The notes under the pieces: generated by a model
Database searches by the model: none
Told to the model about the DNA's origin: nothing
Seen by the model: only the letters and a program-made list of their open reading frames with translations
Translations under genes and position numbers: made by a program
In this document: in pieces, positions 1-13,300 of the stretch
Layout: each line of letters opens with the position of its first letter
Numbering within the stretch: the first letter of the stretch is position 1
Assembly (NCBI GenBank): GCA_019649035.1
Contig: BMAT01004062.1
Coordinates: 301,150-343,061, forward strand
DNA length: 41,912 nucleotides
Direction of reading: 5' to 3'
Source of the DNA: Elysia marginata
Taxonomy: Eukaryota > Mollusca > Gastropoda > Plakobranchidae

Positions 1-689
1 ACTTAACAGCAAAAAGACAGAGGTGATGGTCATTAGCAGGAAAGCCAAGTCTCTACCTGTTAATGTGACAGTAAACAAAAATAAACTCACTCAGAGAGAA
101 AACTTTAAATATCTTGGAACATTGATTTCAAGTGTTGGCAGAAGCAACACAGAGATCCAAGCAAGAATAGCTCAAGCAAAGACAACATTTCAGAAAATGA
201 GGTCAATCCTTACAAATCCATATGTATCGATTAAGACATGAAAAAGAGTTCTTGAATGCTACATAGAACCAATACTGATGTACGGTAGTGAAGCCTGGAT
301 ACACAAACAAATTTAAAAAGAAGCTTCAAGCAGTAGAAATATGGTTTCTCCGACGAATGTTGAAGATACCTTGGACAGCAAAGAAAACAAATGAAAGAGT
401 GCTACAAGAGGCACAAAGTTTACGATCTCTTTTAGATAAAATATGCAAAAGACAAGCAACCTTTTTTGGCCATATCATGAGACAGGAAAAACTAGAAAAC
501 TTGATAATAACGGGAATGATGACGGGTAGACGCTGTAGAGGTAGACAGAGAGAGAAGCTGACTGATGGCACGGCAAAGTGACTCGGTATGGGCAGTGTGG
601 TAGCGATGCTGCAGAAAACAAAGATGCGCCAGGAGTGGAGAAGACAGATCGCCAACGCTATGGAGCAGGGCACCTGATGATGATGATGA
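1..689 (+). mobile_element. RTE-type LINE, 3' end of reverse transcriptase ORF (cut by window edge)
   Basis: Plus-strand frames give LNSKKTEVMVISRK, FKYLGTLISSVG, then EIWFLRRMLKIPWTAKKTN, FFGHIMR and a basic RGRQR end. This is the region after the catalytic core in RTE-class LINE proteins. The reading frame carries a TGA at 239-241 in place of an Arg codon, shifts frame near 315, and has another TGA at 582. The ORF ends at a stop (675-677) that is the first unit of a (TGA)5 tail, so there is practically no 3' UTR. It is antisense to the host gene. Probably dead; the 5' part lies outside the window. Confidence 0.82.
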
Positions 690-1077
690 CATGTAAGTTA
701 ATCACAATTGATTATCTAGTATATTTTGTACACATAAAATTTAAAGTTTATTATTATGAGATAACAGTTTCCATCAGAAAAAAGCAGAAATGAAAAGCAA
801 TAAAGATTAAGTTATTTCAACAATTACAACAAAAAAGATATGATTCATTTGTAGCTTGTTATCTGACCTATTCCCCATATCTTAACATGCTTCAGTTACA
901 AAATAGTATTACTCTCATATAATGACAAAGTACACAAATTTTAATGCCTTATAATAATTCAGTGGTCACAAATCCTTTTAATTTAAGGAGAGGAAAAAAA
1001 ACCCAGAATACTTAGTGTTTTCCTCATGTTTTTTAAGTAACACACAGCGATGCTTCTAACCTCATTTCAAGCCTTAC
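690..1077. other. Non-coding stretch between LINE tail and E45
   Basis: AT-rich. Intron, or 3' flank if E45 were followed by the terminal exon outside the window. I see no exon, hairpin or repeat here. Confidence 0.6.
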
Positions 1078-1266
1078 CTGGGCTTGAGAGGATCCATTGA
1101 CGCAGTACCACCCAGCAGAGCAGTTGCCAGTCGGGGCTGCATTGCCGACTCCCTGGCAGTAGGTACCTGGCGTACAGGCCTCACACTCCGTCACTGAGAC
1201 TCTCTGGGTGAGCGAGTTGAAAGTTCCTGCAGGGCACGGCAGCAAGTACTGATCTGTCGTGTTGAC
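1078..1266 (-). CDS. E45: last exon of the gene inside the window
   Basis: Phase 0 to 0; exactly 63 codons. Reads LLPCPAGTFNS, CEACTPGTYC, NCSAGWYCVNGSS, ending QAQ and donor GTAAGG. There is no stop, so the gene continues beyond the left edge. Acceptor CATGTAG lies about 46 bp from a long CT repeat. Confidence 0.92.
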
Positions 1267-1329
1267 CTACATGGAAAAACAAGTTTGTACACATGTATAG
1301 TAAATATGAATGAGAGAGAGAACAAGAGA

Positions 1330-1385
<56 letters not shown>

Positions 1386-4300
1386 AGAGAGAGAAAAAGG
1401 CTTTTGATTTGGCGCTAACATAAGTGTATATATTATTTTTACTAACTTAACCAATCTTCACAGAGTCATGGGTACCAGATGCCTTTGTAATTTACAAATG
1501 TTACGCTAAAAAGGCAAATCTTTCATGGTTTTCAAATTTCTTGGTTATCAGGATGTTGAACAAGATTTAAATAACTCTAAGTTACTTTATATATATGAAC
1601 ACTAAAGCTTCTGTCCATTCTTTCACGATAACCTTGTGATGAAAAGCAAAAGGTTACAGATAAATAAATGTACTTGCTCACCTCACAGTAGTAGCCTGCT
1701 GGGCAGACATTGGGTGTGTAATCTGAGGTATTGGATGGACAGAAGTAGCCAGCGGGACAATCCTTACAGCCGGCCTGGTTGGTCAAATCTTGGAATGATC
1801 CTGCTGGGCAGGCAATGGGGAAGTCTGTACCTCCGGGACAATAGTGACCAGCTGGACAGATGTGACCGATGATAGGATGGACGCTGTCGACTGGACACTG
1901 GGTGTCATTCAGCATAACAGGGTTGGACTTGTCAACTCCAGATACACAATAGTAGCCAGGGTCACAGGGGCCACTTGTGGAGGTCAAGTTCACTCCTACA
2001 AAGATTGATTGATTGATTGATCAATGTTTTCAATCATTCTCACTGATGAGACTTAATGTCATTTTTAAGTTGCAATATATTAAGCATTTGTTTCCTATTT
2101 CTTGATGAAGACAAAGGGTTAACTGTTGCTCGCATTAAAATAAAGTTCAACATATAATGATGAATTTAAAAAGAAGTAATAACTATGGTAGATTAGTTCC
2201 AGTCAAACCATATTCCTAATTCTGTTGAAGGAATCAAATTTGAATTTAGTGCATTGCATTAGATTTGCTTTCCTCTCTTTTTGATTCCAGTCTTCATATC
2301 TATTACAAACCTTCTTAAAACTCCACCTTTTGATGGTCAGGAATTATCTTTTAATATAGAGAAAATATTGAATGTCTCGAGACCAACCCAAATGAGACAG
2401 ATGGTGGAAATTTTTACATTGAGACAATGCCTTAAAGTTCTTCCTCTTTTCTTTAAATTTAGAATGGAAATATTTTCTAATAACATCTTTCAACAAAATT
2501 TTTATAATTTCATGCAAATGTTACCATTTTTCAAGCTAAAAAAATTGCATTGTTCAAAGCGACACTTAGTAGTGTGAAAATTGCAACAGCCAACTAGTTG
2601 CGAGAGATATTCACTGACCTTGGCAGAAGTCGCCAGCCAAACATGGGGTGCATTCATCAGCACTGCGTAGGCCTGTGGCTGAACTGAACGTCCCAGCAGG
2701 ACATGCTTGCCAGTCGTGACCAGTACCATTGGGGCAGAAGAATCCCTCTGGGCAGAGATGCTTGGCAGAAGACGGGTCCCCGGCCACAGAGAGACTTGGT
2801 ATGCAGTAATAGCCTGATGTCAAGGTCAAAGCAATTTATAAAGGAATTGAAAAGGTATATGATTGTGAAAGGTTTAAACACATCACATCTGCACTTAAGA
2901 TGCAATTATAAGAAGGTTCTCAAAAATTTGAGTGTATTTAAAGCACAATGAATATTCAAAATTACATGTCAACATTTGCGAATGAGTTAAGAATTTGTCT
3001 CTTTCTCAGGCATTGACAAACAAATAAAAAAGACTTACCATGACAGCCCTCTTTACCTTGAATTTTATCTAAGAATTAATTCAGCAAATGTTTACCAATA
3101 CTTTGCAAGCATAATAATAAAAATAAGACTTTACAGTTTGCACTGTGAGTAATGTGAAAAAAAAAAGTTTAAAAAATTTTAAATTTGGCACATAAACACA
3201 AAATTCTACTATAACAAAGAAAGCTCTCTTTTCTAACTATCTACCAGCTTTGAAAGCATTCAGGGAAGTACAAAAAAAATTAAACCACATTGTTCTCAAA
3301 ATTTATAAATGATTTCCAACCTTCAGGGCAGATCAGACATGATGGTGAGCCGTCATAGTCCACATAGTAGCCGGCAGGACAGTCATGTGGCTCAGCACTT
3401 CCTGTCGGGCAGTGTTTGGCTGATGGGCAGATAACCTGTGTGTCAACTGAGGATCCGCTAGGACAATAGTATCCTGAACCATGAAAAATAAGTACAGTTA
3501 GTCCTGTATTGAAAATGTCTGAGCAATAAGGAACGAAGTAGAGGTATCTTGTTATTTTTTGCACAAAACAAAAAGAAAGGACATGAGTGTAGCCAAATGG
3601 TTTCAAAACAATCACAAAGAAATATGCAAATTTTAACACATTTTATTTATAAAAATAATAATGAAAGCGTTATTTCATTATTCTGTAGAAAACTGTTTCA
3701 CACATTAACTTTAAAAAAATGCAAATTTTTCACTGCGAATCTTCACTTTTTTTTACAATGATATGAAAATGAACATGAAAAAAGATTTAAGAGAAATTAA
3801 ACAGCTTTTTAACCTGTTTTTTGTGCAGGAGACATGGCAGGACATGGCAATAAAACACAGCAGCAGCAAAATCTAAAACTGACAAGTAACTGGCACAGAA
3901 GACTTCGTATGGTGACAACCTACCTTCCCTGCATGGCCCGCTGAGTTCCACAAGGCCTGGGCCACTGCAGTAATAGCCTGGCATGCACGGCGTGCAGTCC
4001 GACGCCTGAGTGAGCCCAGTAGTGTTGGAGAAGGTCCCGTTAGGACAGCCTGTAGGAGCCGGAGACTGCAAGACACAGTAATGACCCTCGGGACACACAA
4101 CCTCTGTTTGCTGGATGGAGCCCATGGGACAGTAAAAACCTGCCTGGCACGGCCCGACTACTGCTGTCAAACCTGATAAAAGAAATAAAGTAAAGGTATA
4201 GATTGCTTTGCAAAGAAAAAAGATGAAAAAACTTGAAATACGAAATGAATTCAAGGTATAGCCTGCTATACAAAGAAAAAAGATGATAAATTTGGGAGAG

Positions 4301-7300
4301 CTACAAAGCTTCAGGGTAGGTTAGGTTGTTTGAAATTTAACCTCTCTTTTCAACTACAAGGTTATATCAGAGATGGCGCTTGGGACAATTAAAAGTGCGC
4401 CGCCACACTGTGATGTAAGGAGAGCTTGCATACACCACACCTAGTCACATTATCCTGACACCGGGCCGACCAGACTTAGCACTAAATCCATATTGCCAGA
4501 CACTAGGTCGATCAGCTGCTAATATCAATTTGAAAAGTCCTTGGTTTGACTCGGCCAGGGATCACACCACGCACCTCCCAATCTCTGAACAAGTGTCTTA
4601 CCGCTAGGCCAGAGAGCCGGTACAGAGCTTCAGACTAAACTCTTTGGTCCACTCTTAAAACTGGAAAAAAACCCAACTTCCTGGAGCTGATGAGTATGCA
4701 TATTTACAAAAACTAAACACAGAGAAGAAGGAGAAGAAGAAGAAGAAGAAGAAGAAGAAGAAGAAGAAGAAGAAGAAGAAGAAGAAGAAGAAGAAGAAGA
4801 AGAAGAAGAGGAGGTGTTGCTCTGAACTTATAATCAGCATACAACACACAAAATAACTTTAAAATATGTCTTGAGTCTAGGGCGAAAGAGTCAGAGGACA
4901 AAATTCCTTTTTTGAGAAAACCTCTTTGAAATGTCTATTTTTTTCTTCTTTGTCTCTATAGTCTAAATCAACAAAAGTTTTAACATCTTTCCACAAAATG
5001 TCAATAAGTTAATAAAATTTTTGATGTTTGAAAGCTTTAAACAAAGTCTTGTTCACAGCAGCAACACCTTTGAAGGTTAAACTTGCAACATCTGACTCAT
5101 TCACCCAGGACGGGAGACATAATTTTTTATGATAGATTGGCTATCCAATACTGAAGAAAAAAAAGTTTTCAAAAATTACAAACATAATGCAATTTAAGAT
5201 GAAAAAATATCAGAATCATATTGCAACCATTGGTGTCATTTGACCCTGTAAATACCTCAAAGAGCATTTGAAAAGGTTAAAGATTGTTTTCCTTATGGCC
5301 AGTTAGTTATGCTGCACTAATTTGGATTTAGTAAAATCTTTGTGACAGAGAAACTGAAAACAGGCAAAGTATAGATCATTGACACAGGTTCCAAATATTG
5401 CTTACTGGTCATTCCATTCTTGCTGTAAAACTGTGTCTTTGATGCTATAGGTCTTACTTTCTAATAATTCATGATGCAAAAGCAACATACAACTTTGTTG
5501 GTTATCAAACTGACCCTAGACTTATTTATCTTCAATTTATTTCATTAATAAAAAAGACTTTGACTTATACATAAAGCTGATCAAATTTAACCTCATTCAA
5601 TATGAATGAAATGTGTCACAACAAACTCATTATATCCATTTTCGAACATTTTGCAATTTTGAGTGAAAATAAATTGTTTTTATCTTTCACTTAGTTGTCA
5701 TAAAAAAAAAATCAACTAAACAAACAACAAAAATTACAGATTAAGAAGAAGAAAACCACTCAGTTATTGATCTAATCTCAGCAAAGACCTGTAACAGCCT
5801 AAAAAATATCGTCTGCAATTTTTTTTCTTCACAAAACGCACTAGAAGAAAAAAGAATTTTCAACTTTAGGCCTTGAAACATGTGTTTCTGGCAAATCTGG
5901 GAGATTTTTGGGGGGACAACACAAATAATCCGAACTTCTGACAATGTCGGAAAGTTACAGATCATTTCGTCAACATTTTGAAAATGGCTTGTAACACATT
6001 TTGCCATAAAACTCTTTAAGCGCAAAATATAGCTTGAGAAAATAGTAAAGTAAACTGACCAGTCTCGTTACAGAAGAACCCAGCGGTACAATTGAGACAC
6101 TCTGCTTCCTGGGTGAGCCTGACATCTGGGCTGTAAGTACCCTGAGGGCACGGTATGGGCTCTGCCGTCTGTTCAGGACAGTAAGATCCAGCTGGACACT
6201 CATCAGCATTGGCACCTGGTCGTCAAGAAAGGAGGTGGTGAGAGTAGACATTATCTTCACAGAGAAAGAGAGAAAATTTATTTTTGGCAAGGCCGCTGCC
6301 AAAACATATTTGATAAACCAGTTGTATAATGAGTAAGTAAAGCAATCAATCTTTTTGACTAATTGAATTACCACAAACAATGACCTTCATGAATTACGTA
6401 ACTTGACATGCAGAGCCTAGGCCTACGGCTGAAAAGGAAGAAAAAATGACAAGCAGAGCCTAAAATGGAAGAAAATTATGTCAAAATCTAGTCTAAATCT
6501 AGGCCTAATACAGGCTCCAGATCAATGTATTTTCAATATCTAGCTCTAAATCTAGATGATCTAAATTGCTTTCTGGATGTTAGACTCAAAATGTAAACTT
6601 TAGATCAAAATCTAACCTTATCTAGACTAGCTGATAGATAAAATACAATAAATATAGTGCTTAGGGGAAAAAAAAGCATTATAAATTAATGAAAGCTGCA
6701 AGATGCCTTGTAAACTGATCCTACCTTGAGTCGGAGTGGTTGTCATGGCAGCACTATAGCAGAAGTAACCAGGACTACAGGGTCTCAGTGGGTAAGTCAG
6801 ACCGGCCTGGTCACATGCCATACCTCCGACACAGTCTTGACAGTCCAACTCATTGGTTAGGCCTGAACACAACAAAAGTCATAGGTTTAAATGAGATAAA
6901 ATCTGTTTAGTTGGCGGACAATTCCCAAGTATGCCGCCATCTTAATAGACTGTAGATACTTCTATAAAGCCATAGCACATTGAAGTCTATGAGGTAAGCC
7001 TAGCATATTAAAGTTAAACGTTACTGCTCTTGTATTCGACTAAATCCTATGGCAGTATATCTAAGACATCTATGAAGCCACAGCTTAGAAACAGGCAGTA
7101 AAAAAGGGGCTGTCGAATTTTGAAGTGACTTTTACACACCAGTTGGAGGGGAAAAGGCAAAGGTTTTATGCCACCGTGCAAACCAGCAACATCCACCCTG
7201 TCATGGGTCTGACCACTCGTCCTTCAAGACATTGTCCCAGATTTCAACATTAGAAGCCCAGAGTTTTCCAAAGCTAAAGCTTGCAACAGATATATAAATC

Positions 7301-10300
7301 TATGTACAAGCACATATGAAGTAAAAAAACTGCTGCACAATTGCTAGGATAAACTGACCGCAAGCCATAATCGACATTTATTGCTTCAGTCTCTGATGTT
7401 TTTCAAACTATTTATTACTATACAGTAAAGCCTTTATCAAATAACCCTCTCCGTGATCTTATTCAAGGTTCCAAAATTATATCACTCTCCATGACCCCAA
7501 TGTCATGCTAAAAACATTTCTTTTTAAGGAACTTTTTCAACATGAAAGAAGTAGAAAAGATTTTTTTAGAATTCACAATTTTTTTTCAATACTCTATAAA
7601 TAGTGCTATTAGCATCACGACAATACCATTATTCCCGTACCTGTAATGTTGTTGAATGTGCTAACAGGGCACGGGTGCTCCTCAGCATACTGTGTGCCAT
7701 TTGGACAGTAAAATCCTTCTGGGCAGACATAAGGGTCATAAGTCACCACAGGACCAAAGGTTGCATTACAGTAGAAGCCTGCAGGGCACTGGTCACACTG
7801 CGACTGTCCTGGCATTTTCTAGAATAAAAATAATTTTATCTTTTAGTCTACATGTCAAGTACATATCACAACAAACTTAAGTCAACTTTCTTCATGAACA
7901 CATGCATCAAGCATTGGAAATATAAGTTTTTTTTAGTAAAAGGTATAAATCGAATTAAGAAACTTGATTAGCAGCATAAAATATCCTTAAAGTTTTAAAC
8001 ATTTGACAAACAATAGACCTCAAACATTTAAAAAAATTACTGAAGACCCATCTTTTTCAGAAATACCTTCTGTATGACTTATGCCATGTCATGGTTAAGT
8101 GTACAAATTTATTTATGTATGTAAGGATTTAGCAAATCTATTGTTATATCTGATTACGTGATTGAATGTGTGTATGCAAAGAGCCTAGAGGTAGATTCTG
8201 TTGGGACACGTGCTCTAGAAATAGCCATGATTATCAATTTCATTCAACATACAAGGAGCTTCTAGAGAATATGAACTTTTAGAAACCCATATACAAATGC
8301 AAAGTGTTAAATAATTCGACAAATTTTGAGACACAAACTTCTGAAGTACAAAGATATGTGAGGGGAATCTTCGGAATTGTATTTCTTTTTATAAATTCTA
8401 AAGGTAGATGTCAATAAATTCTCAAGGAACACACCAGACTAGTCCAAGTATGTAAAAGCTAGTCTAAGTATGTAAAAGCTCCACACAAATAGGTACAAGC
8501 TCATTCCAAATGTCTCAAAACTAGTCAAAAAAAGCCCATTGCTGGAAACTATATTTTGAGAAAACATCTTTCAAAAGCAGATTTTTTCCTCTTTCTTCTA
8601 CATTTTAAAAAATCAAAAGAAATCCTAATATCTTTCCACAAAATTTGGAAAACTTCATACGATTTTTGTCATTAAATTTTGGAAGCTAAGAAAAATAAAT
8701 TCTTGAAAGCATCAATAGATAAGAAAACAGAAAAAGTGACGTTGGGTCCATTTAAACAGTTTGCGAGACAAATGTCTGAAGGTATAATATGCACAGAATT
8801 TTTATATTTTTTTCACCATCTGACCTGATAGTAACCAGAAGGACAAGTCTCTGGAGCGGACTGTCCCCCCACACAGAAGTGACCCTCAGGACAGGTTGTA
8901 TTGGCTGGGGTAGCAGACGTTGACCCAGCTGGGCAGTAATAGCCTGGAGAGCAATCACCGTCGGTTGCCTCAAGACCATCTGATCCACAGTAACGACCTG
9001 AAAGAACATAAAAACACAACTTAAGGTAAGTTTTTCTTTAAAAGCTGTTTTGAATTCCTGCTTCATCCCTAACAATCTACTGGCCAACGGTCCAAATGAG
9101 TTTTAGTTTTAAAACAAGCAGGGAAGTTGAGAGAACAGGGTTGCTGCACAACATCTCTGCGAAATGGCCTACCGCTACAGTCTTAGCGCAAGTCTTAATA
9201 CAAATTTAGTAGTGATATTAGGAATGAGTTTCACTTTATTAGCTCAAGGAAGACTTGCAACACTAAAGGCAAATGGTCAGATATCAAAATTTAAAAAAAA
9301 CTTTGAGTAATAATGTCTCAATGAAAAAAAAATTAATATATAATTTAAAGATACGGCCTACTGGCTGTAAACTGATGGCACCATTATGAATTTGCTATAG
9401 CTTTCACATACAATATGATTGCGCTAATACCTGGAGTACAAATCTTGCAGTTGGTAAGCTGGCTGTTTCTTTCTGTGTCCAGATAGTAACCAATTGGGCA
9501 AGGTGTACCATAGGTACTTCCTTGTGGACAGTAATGGCCTTTGGGACAGCCATTACCTGTGCTGTCAGATGGTGATGGAAGAAAAGCTCCCAGAAGGCAA
9601 TAATATCCTGAAGAAATAAATTACCATATTTTGCCTTAAAATAGTCTATTAAATGAATAAAAAAAACAATAGCAAACACTTCTTTGAAAAGATTTAATTT
9701 TCATTTCCTGGAAAATTCTGGCTTCTCTACTTGTAACTGTGTCGCCACAACAGCAGCGACACTAATGCCGCAGCAGGCCAGTACATTTGAAAGCCACTTT
9801 TAACCCATATGTAGGGTATTGCAGATGCATACCACAAATCCAAGCATTGCCTGTAGCTGGGTACCCATTTTACAAGTAACTGGGGCAAGTTAGGGTAAAT
9901 TGCCTTCCCAAGGCAATTGCAACTTGGCATGGTCGGGAATTTCCATCTTTTCTTTTACCTAAGATTTTTAGTTTTAAAGCAAAAATCGAAGATAGTATAA
10001 AAATTTTTAAAATTGTTAGAGCTCTAACTCAAAACTAGTTTGAGTAACTTGTGCCTGATTTTTCCTGGCCACCTCACATATTTCCTACCTTGGCTGCAGT
10101 TTCCTGAAGGTGCAGAGAGGCCTGCCTGGGAGCAGTAGGTTCCTCCATCACACAGTGTGAAATTGCTGCTCCCCTCAGGACAGTACTGGCCATAAGTACA
10201 CTTGCCTCCGATGTTGGGATCTGTAGGCATGGCCTGGGTCGACCCGCCATAGCAATACCTGAATGATAAGCACCATCCAGATTCAAATGTTTAAAAACAA

Positions 10301-13300
10301 GTTGTCAAACATTAAAGATTAGCAGGTGATAAGGGAGGGGGGAGGGGGGGGACAGTCTAAAAACTTTATGCAGCTGAAGAAAAAATACATTGAACAGCTT
10401 AATAAACCATATATATATATATATGTATTAATGTGACTTGAATGAAACATTGATAATATTAGCACTGCTGAAATTAAACCACACATGAAAAGTTTCAGGG
10501 TAAAAGCACCAAACCATCTTTCTGCCCTTTCCAATATAGCACTTCTTTTTGTTAAAAACGAATTTGGCAGTGAAAAACATTATCATATTATTTTTTAGTC
10601 ACACAGATAACCTATAAACTAAAAATCAATTTCAATATTGTCCTGATCATCAGATCTGCAACCTTTCTAAATATTTTCACACCCTATTCACCCATAGTCA
10701 GCTCTCCCTAAAAAAAAAAAAGCTTACCATCCAGGACTGCACAAGCCACTGGGCTGAGAGAGGCCAGAGCTGGCACAATAGGATCCTCCAGTACAGCTCA
10801 CACAGGCCGAGACATTGGTCTGTCCAGTTGCATTGTTGAATGTCCCTGAGGCACATGGGTATTGCACCGAGTACTCAGTGGATGCTGGGCAGTAGTAGCC
10901 GCTTGGACAGGGCTTGTCAGAGAAATCTGTTGAATTCTCTGGGCAGTAGAAACCTGCATTAAGAAAATAAATGTTAAAGCTTGTACAAATCATCAGCACT
11001 CTAGGAGGAATAGAAAATGAAGATGATATTTTAAGAAAATTTTTTTGACCTGAAGTCCTCTTTTCTAATATCTCTGTAATAATTGGAAAATTTAAAAAAA
11101 GGATTTATACAGTTTTAATGATATATAATATGAAAAAGCAACAAGCAATACCTTAATAAGTTAAACAGTAAATTTACACTAAACTTCATTTATTTCAAAA
11201 TCAACTTTTTCATAAAAGAGCCTGCCAATGATTTTCTGAAAAAAAAAAAAAAGAAAAAAAGTTCATTAAAATAAGTGATAAATAGAACTAAATTCTGATA
11301 TGATGAAAGAGCAGCTAGTTGACATTTAATAATAAAAATAATTCACAAAACTTCAAAGGTTTAATTTTTTTTCCTTCTGACCTGCAGGGCAGTCCTTGCA
11401 TACTCCTTGACCCTCTAGGTCCTGGTAAGACCCAGCAGCACAACCAAGAGGCTGCTCACTTCCTTGGGGACAGTAGTGACCTCTGGGACACACATCACCG
11501 TATCCTGGCGATAAAAGAATTGGAAAAGAGAAGCTCAAAGCATTATAGTTCCTTGAAAAATTAGATTAGTTGATTTGAATTATGGAGATGGCTTACTTTT
11601 CATTTCTTTTTTGCAATTTTAGAAAAACTTTGATCTCAGGGATCATTGAAATGAAACCATATAGAGACAGTAAATAATTTCAGAAAAGCATAGAAAATTT
11701 GAAATGTATAAATTTCACTTAACCACACATGACAGTAAAGTCAACTAATGCAGTAAAAAGCATGAGACAGAACCAGCCATAAATTAAGAGATTTTAACCA
11801 TAAATTTGGCTAAAGGAGCTGATTGAATAAAAATGTTCTGCTGTAAACACGATCATTTCAAAAGAACAAAACACAAGACTTGGAAAAAGTATTTGACTTA
11901 AAACATCTTTGCCATGATAAGGATTGAAGTTAAAATGTATACTTCATTCTAAAAAGAAAAATTTTTGGCACAAGACTTGAGAATCTAGATATAAAGATTT
12001 TGTGCACTAGAAATTGCAAAACATGTTGACAGAAAAAAAAAAGACCAAGAAAACTAACCAGTATGTCCACCAAGCAAAGGACAGGTAGCAGGGTAAGAGC
12101 TGTTTGTGGCTGCATTGTCAGGGTTAGGACGGTCCACACCAGACTGACAGTAGTAGCCCACGTCACACAAGCCTGTTGGTTCAATGGCTCCCTCTAGCGA
12201 GCAGTGGTAGCCTCCATCACAATCTTTGCATTGAGTCACCTACAAAGGAAAAAAGAAAGATGCAAGCAACAGCAAAAGCAATATAAGTTTCAGTGACAAT
12301 AACATGTTCTCCTCTAATATTGACTAGCCATTAAATTATTCCATACATGGTTTTTTGAGGACTTGGTCAGAATTATCTTTTTCTCATTGTTAGAATGCAC
12401 AACCTAAAGACTTTGGCAACCAGTTTTAAGAGAACCTACATACTAAACTAGGACGTATTGTATATCAAAGTATTTAGAAATAAACAAGCTAGTGCAATAT
12501 GTAATGGCATAGGTTTATAGACAAAGTAGCGCTGAAAGCGGTGGAATGAACAGAATCAGTTAAAATTGACAGAGAGAAAGAAACATATTCCTCCTCATTC
12601 CAATAGGACAATTATGACATTAATGAGTACAACTTCAGACAAACCTGACAATATTCTATAAAAGTATTAATCACAGGGTTTCAAAACTTTATCCTGACCA
12701 GAGGAATGGTAAAATTGTCAGAACTATGGTCGCCGGTGATCTATCAATAAAAATTGCATTAAAAGTACAAACACAGAATACTATTCATTCAAGTTATAAA
12801 AAAAAACCAAAGTTGTATAATTTTAAATAATTAAAAGTAAAAAAAAGTCTAAACTAGATCCATTTTGCTTAGCAACTAGCCGCTTTCATGTCAAGACTTT
12901 TTAAAATTGCATTTCAGGCAAATTTGATACATTCAAATAAGAACTTTGAACCAGTTAAAAAATTTGATAGGCTTAAATATTTGCTAAGTTGCTTTACCAC
13001 ATTAACACAGCTCATAGCCAATACCTTGTACAAATTTGTCTGGTTACTGTAAGTGCCTTTTGGACACGGGCTCCAATCGAGAGCTGTTCCATTAGCACAG
13101 TAATACCCAGCTGGACAATCGAAATACCCTGGAACGTCATCTGGTGTCGAAATGTTCCTACTTGGGCAGTAGAAGCTGAGAACATAAAAATAGTTTTGAA
13201 GAAATCTGTACAACGAAGAAAGGATAGTCTCTAAACTTTTAGCGTTTATTGATATAATTTGATATAAAAAGAATCAAAATATGATCATAATTAATAACAT

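Larger units (their letters stand above)
1078..10200 (-). repeat. Coding super-repeat 4 (677 residues, cut by exon end; E35 to E45)
   Basis: Starts at the GGKC cysteine of E35 and stops at the end of E45, about a dozen residues before the next GGxC would be expected. Signatures: GNGCPKGHYC (E36), GQSQCDQC and FNNITG (E38), SCLICPEG (E42), GHDWQACPAGTF (E43), SGVDKSNP and FQDLTNQAGCKDC (E44), CTPGTYC (E45). Confidence 0.87.

Noticed and set aside
2281-2577. 98-codon plus-strand open frame
   Set aside because: It lies over the degenerate MITE-like copy 1 and has no recognisable domain.
4560-4621. Possible tRNA gene on minus
   Set aside because: Only an A-box-like start and a weak B-box are present, no cloverleaf closes, and target-site duplications show a SINE.
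4655-4901. Minus-strand open frames rich in Phe or Leu
   Set aside because: They are only the translation of the (TTC)n microsatellite.
5970-6380. 136-codon minus-strand open frame over E40
   Set aside because: It lacks the Cys pattern; the other frame gives ECPAGSYC and CLNCTAGFFC with proper splice sites and phase.
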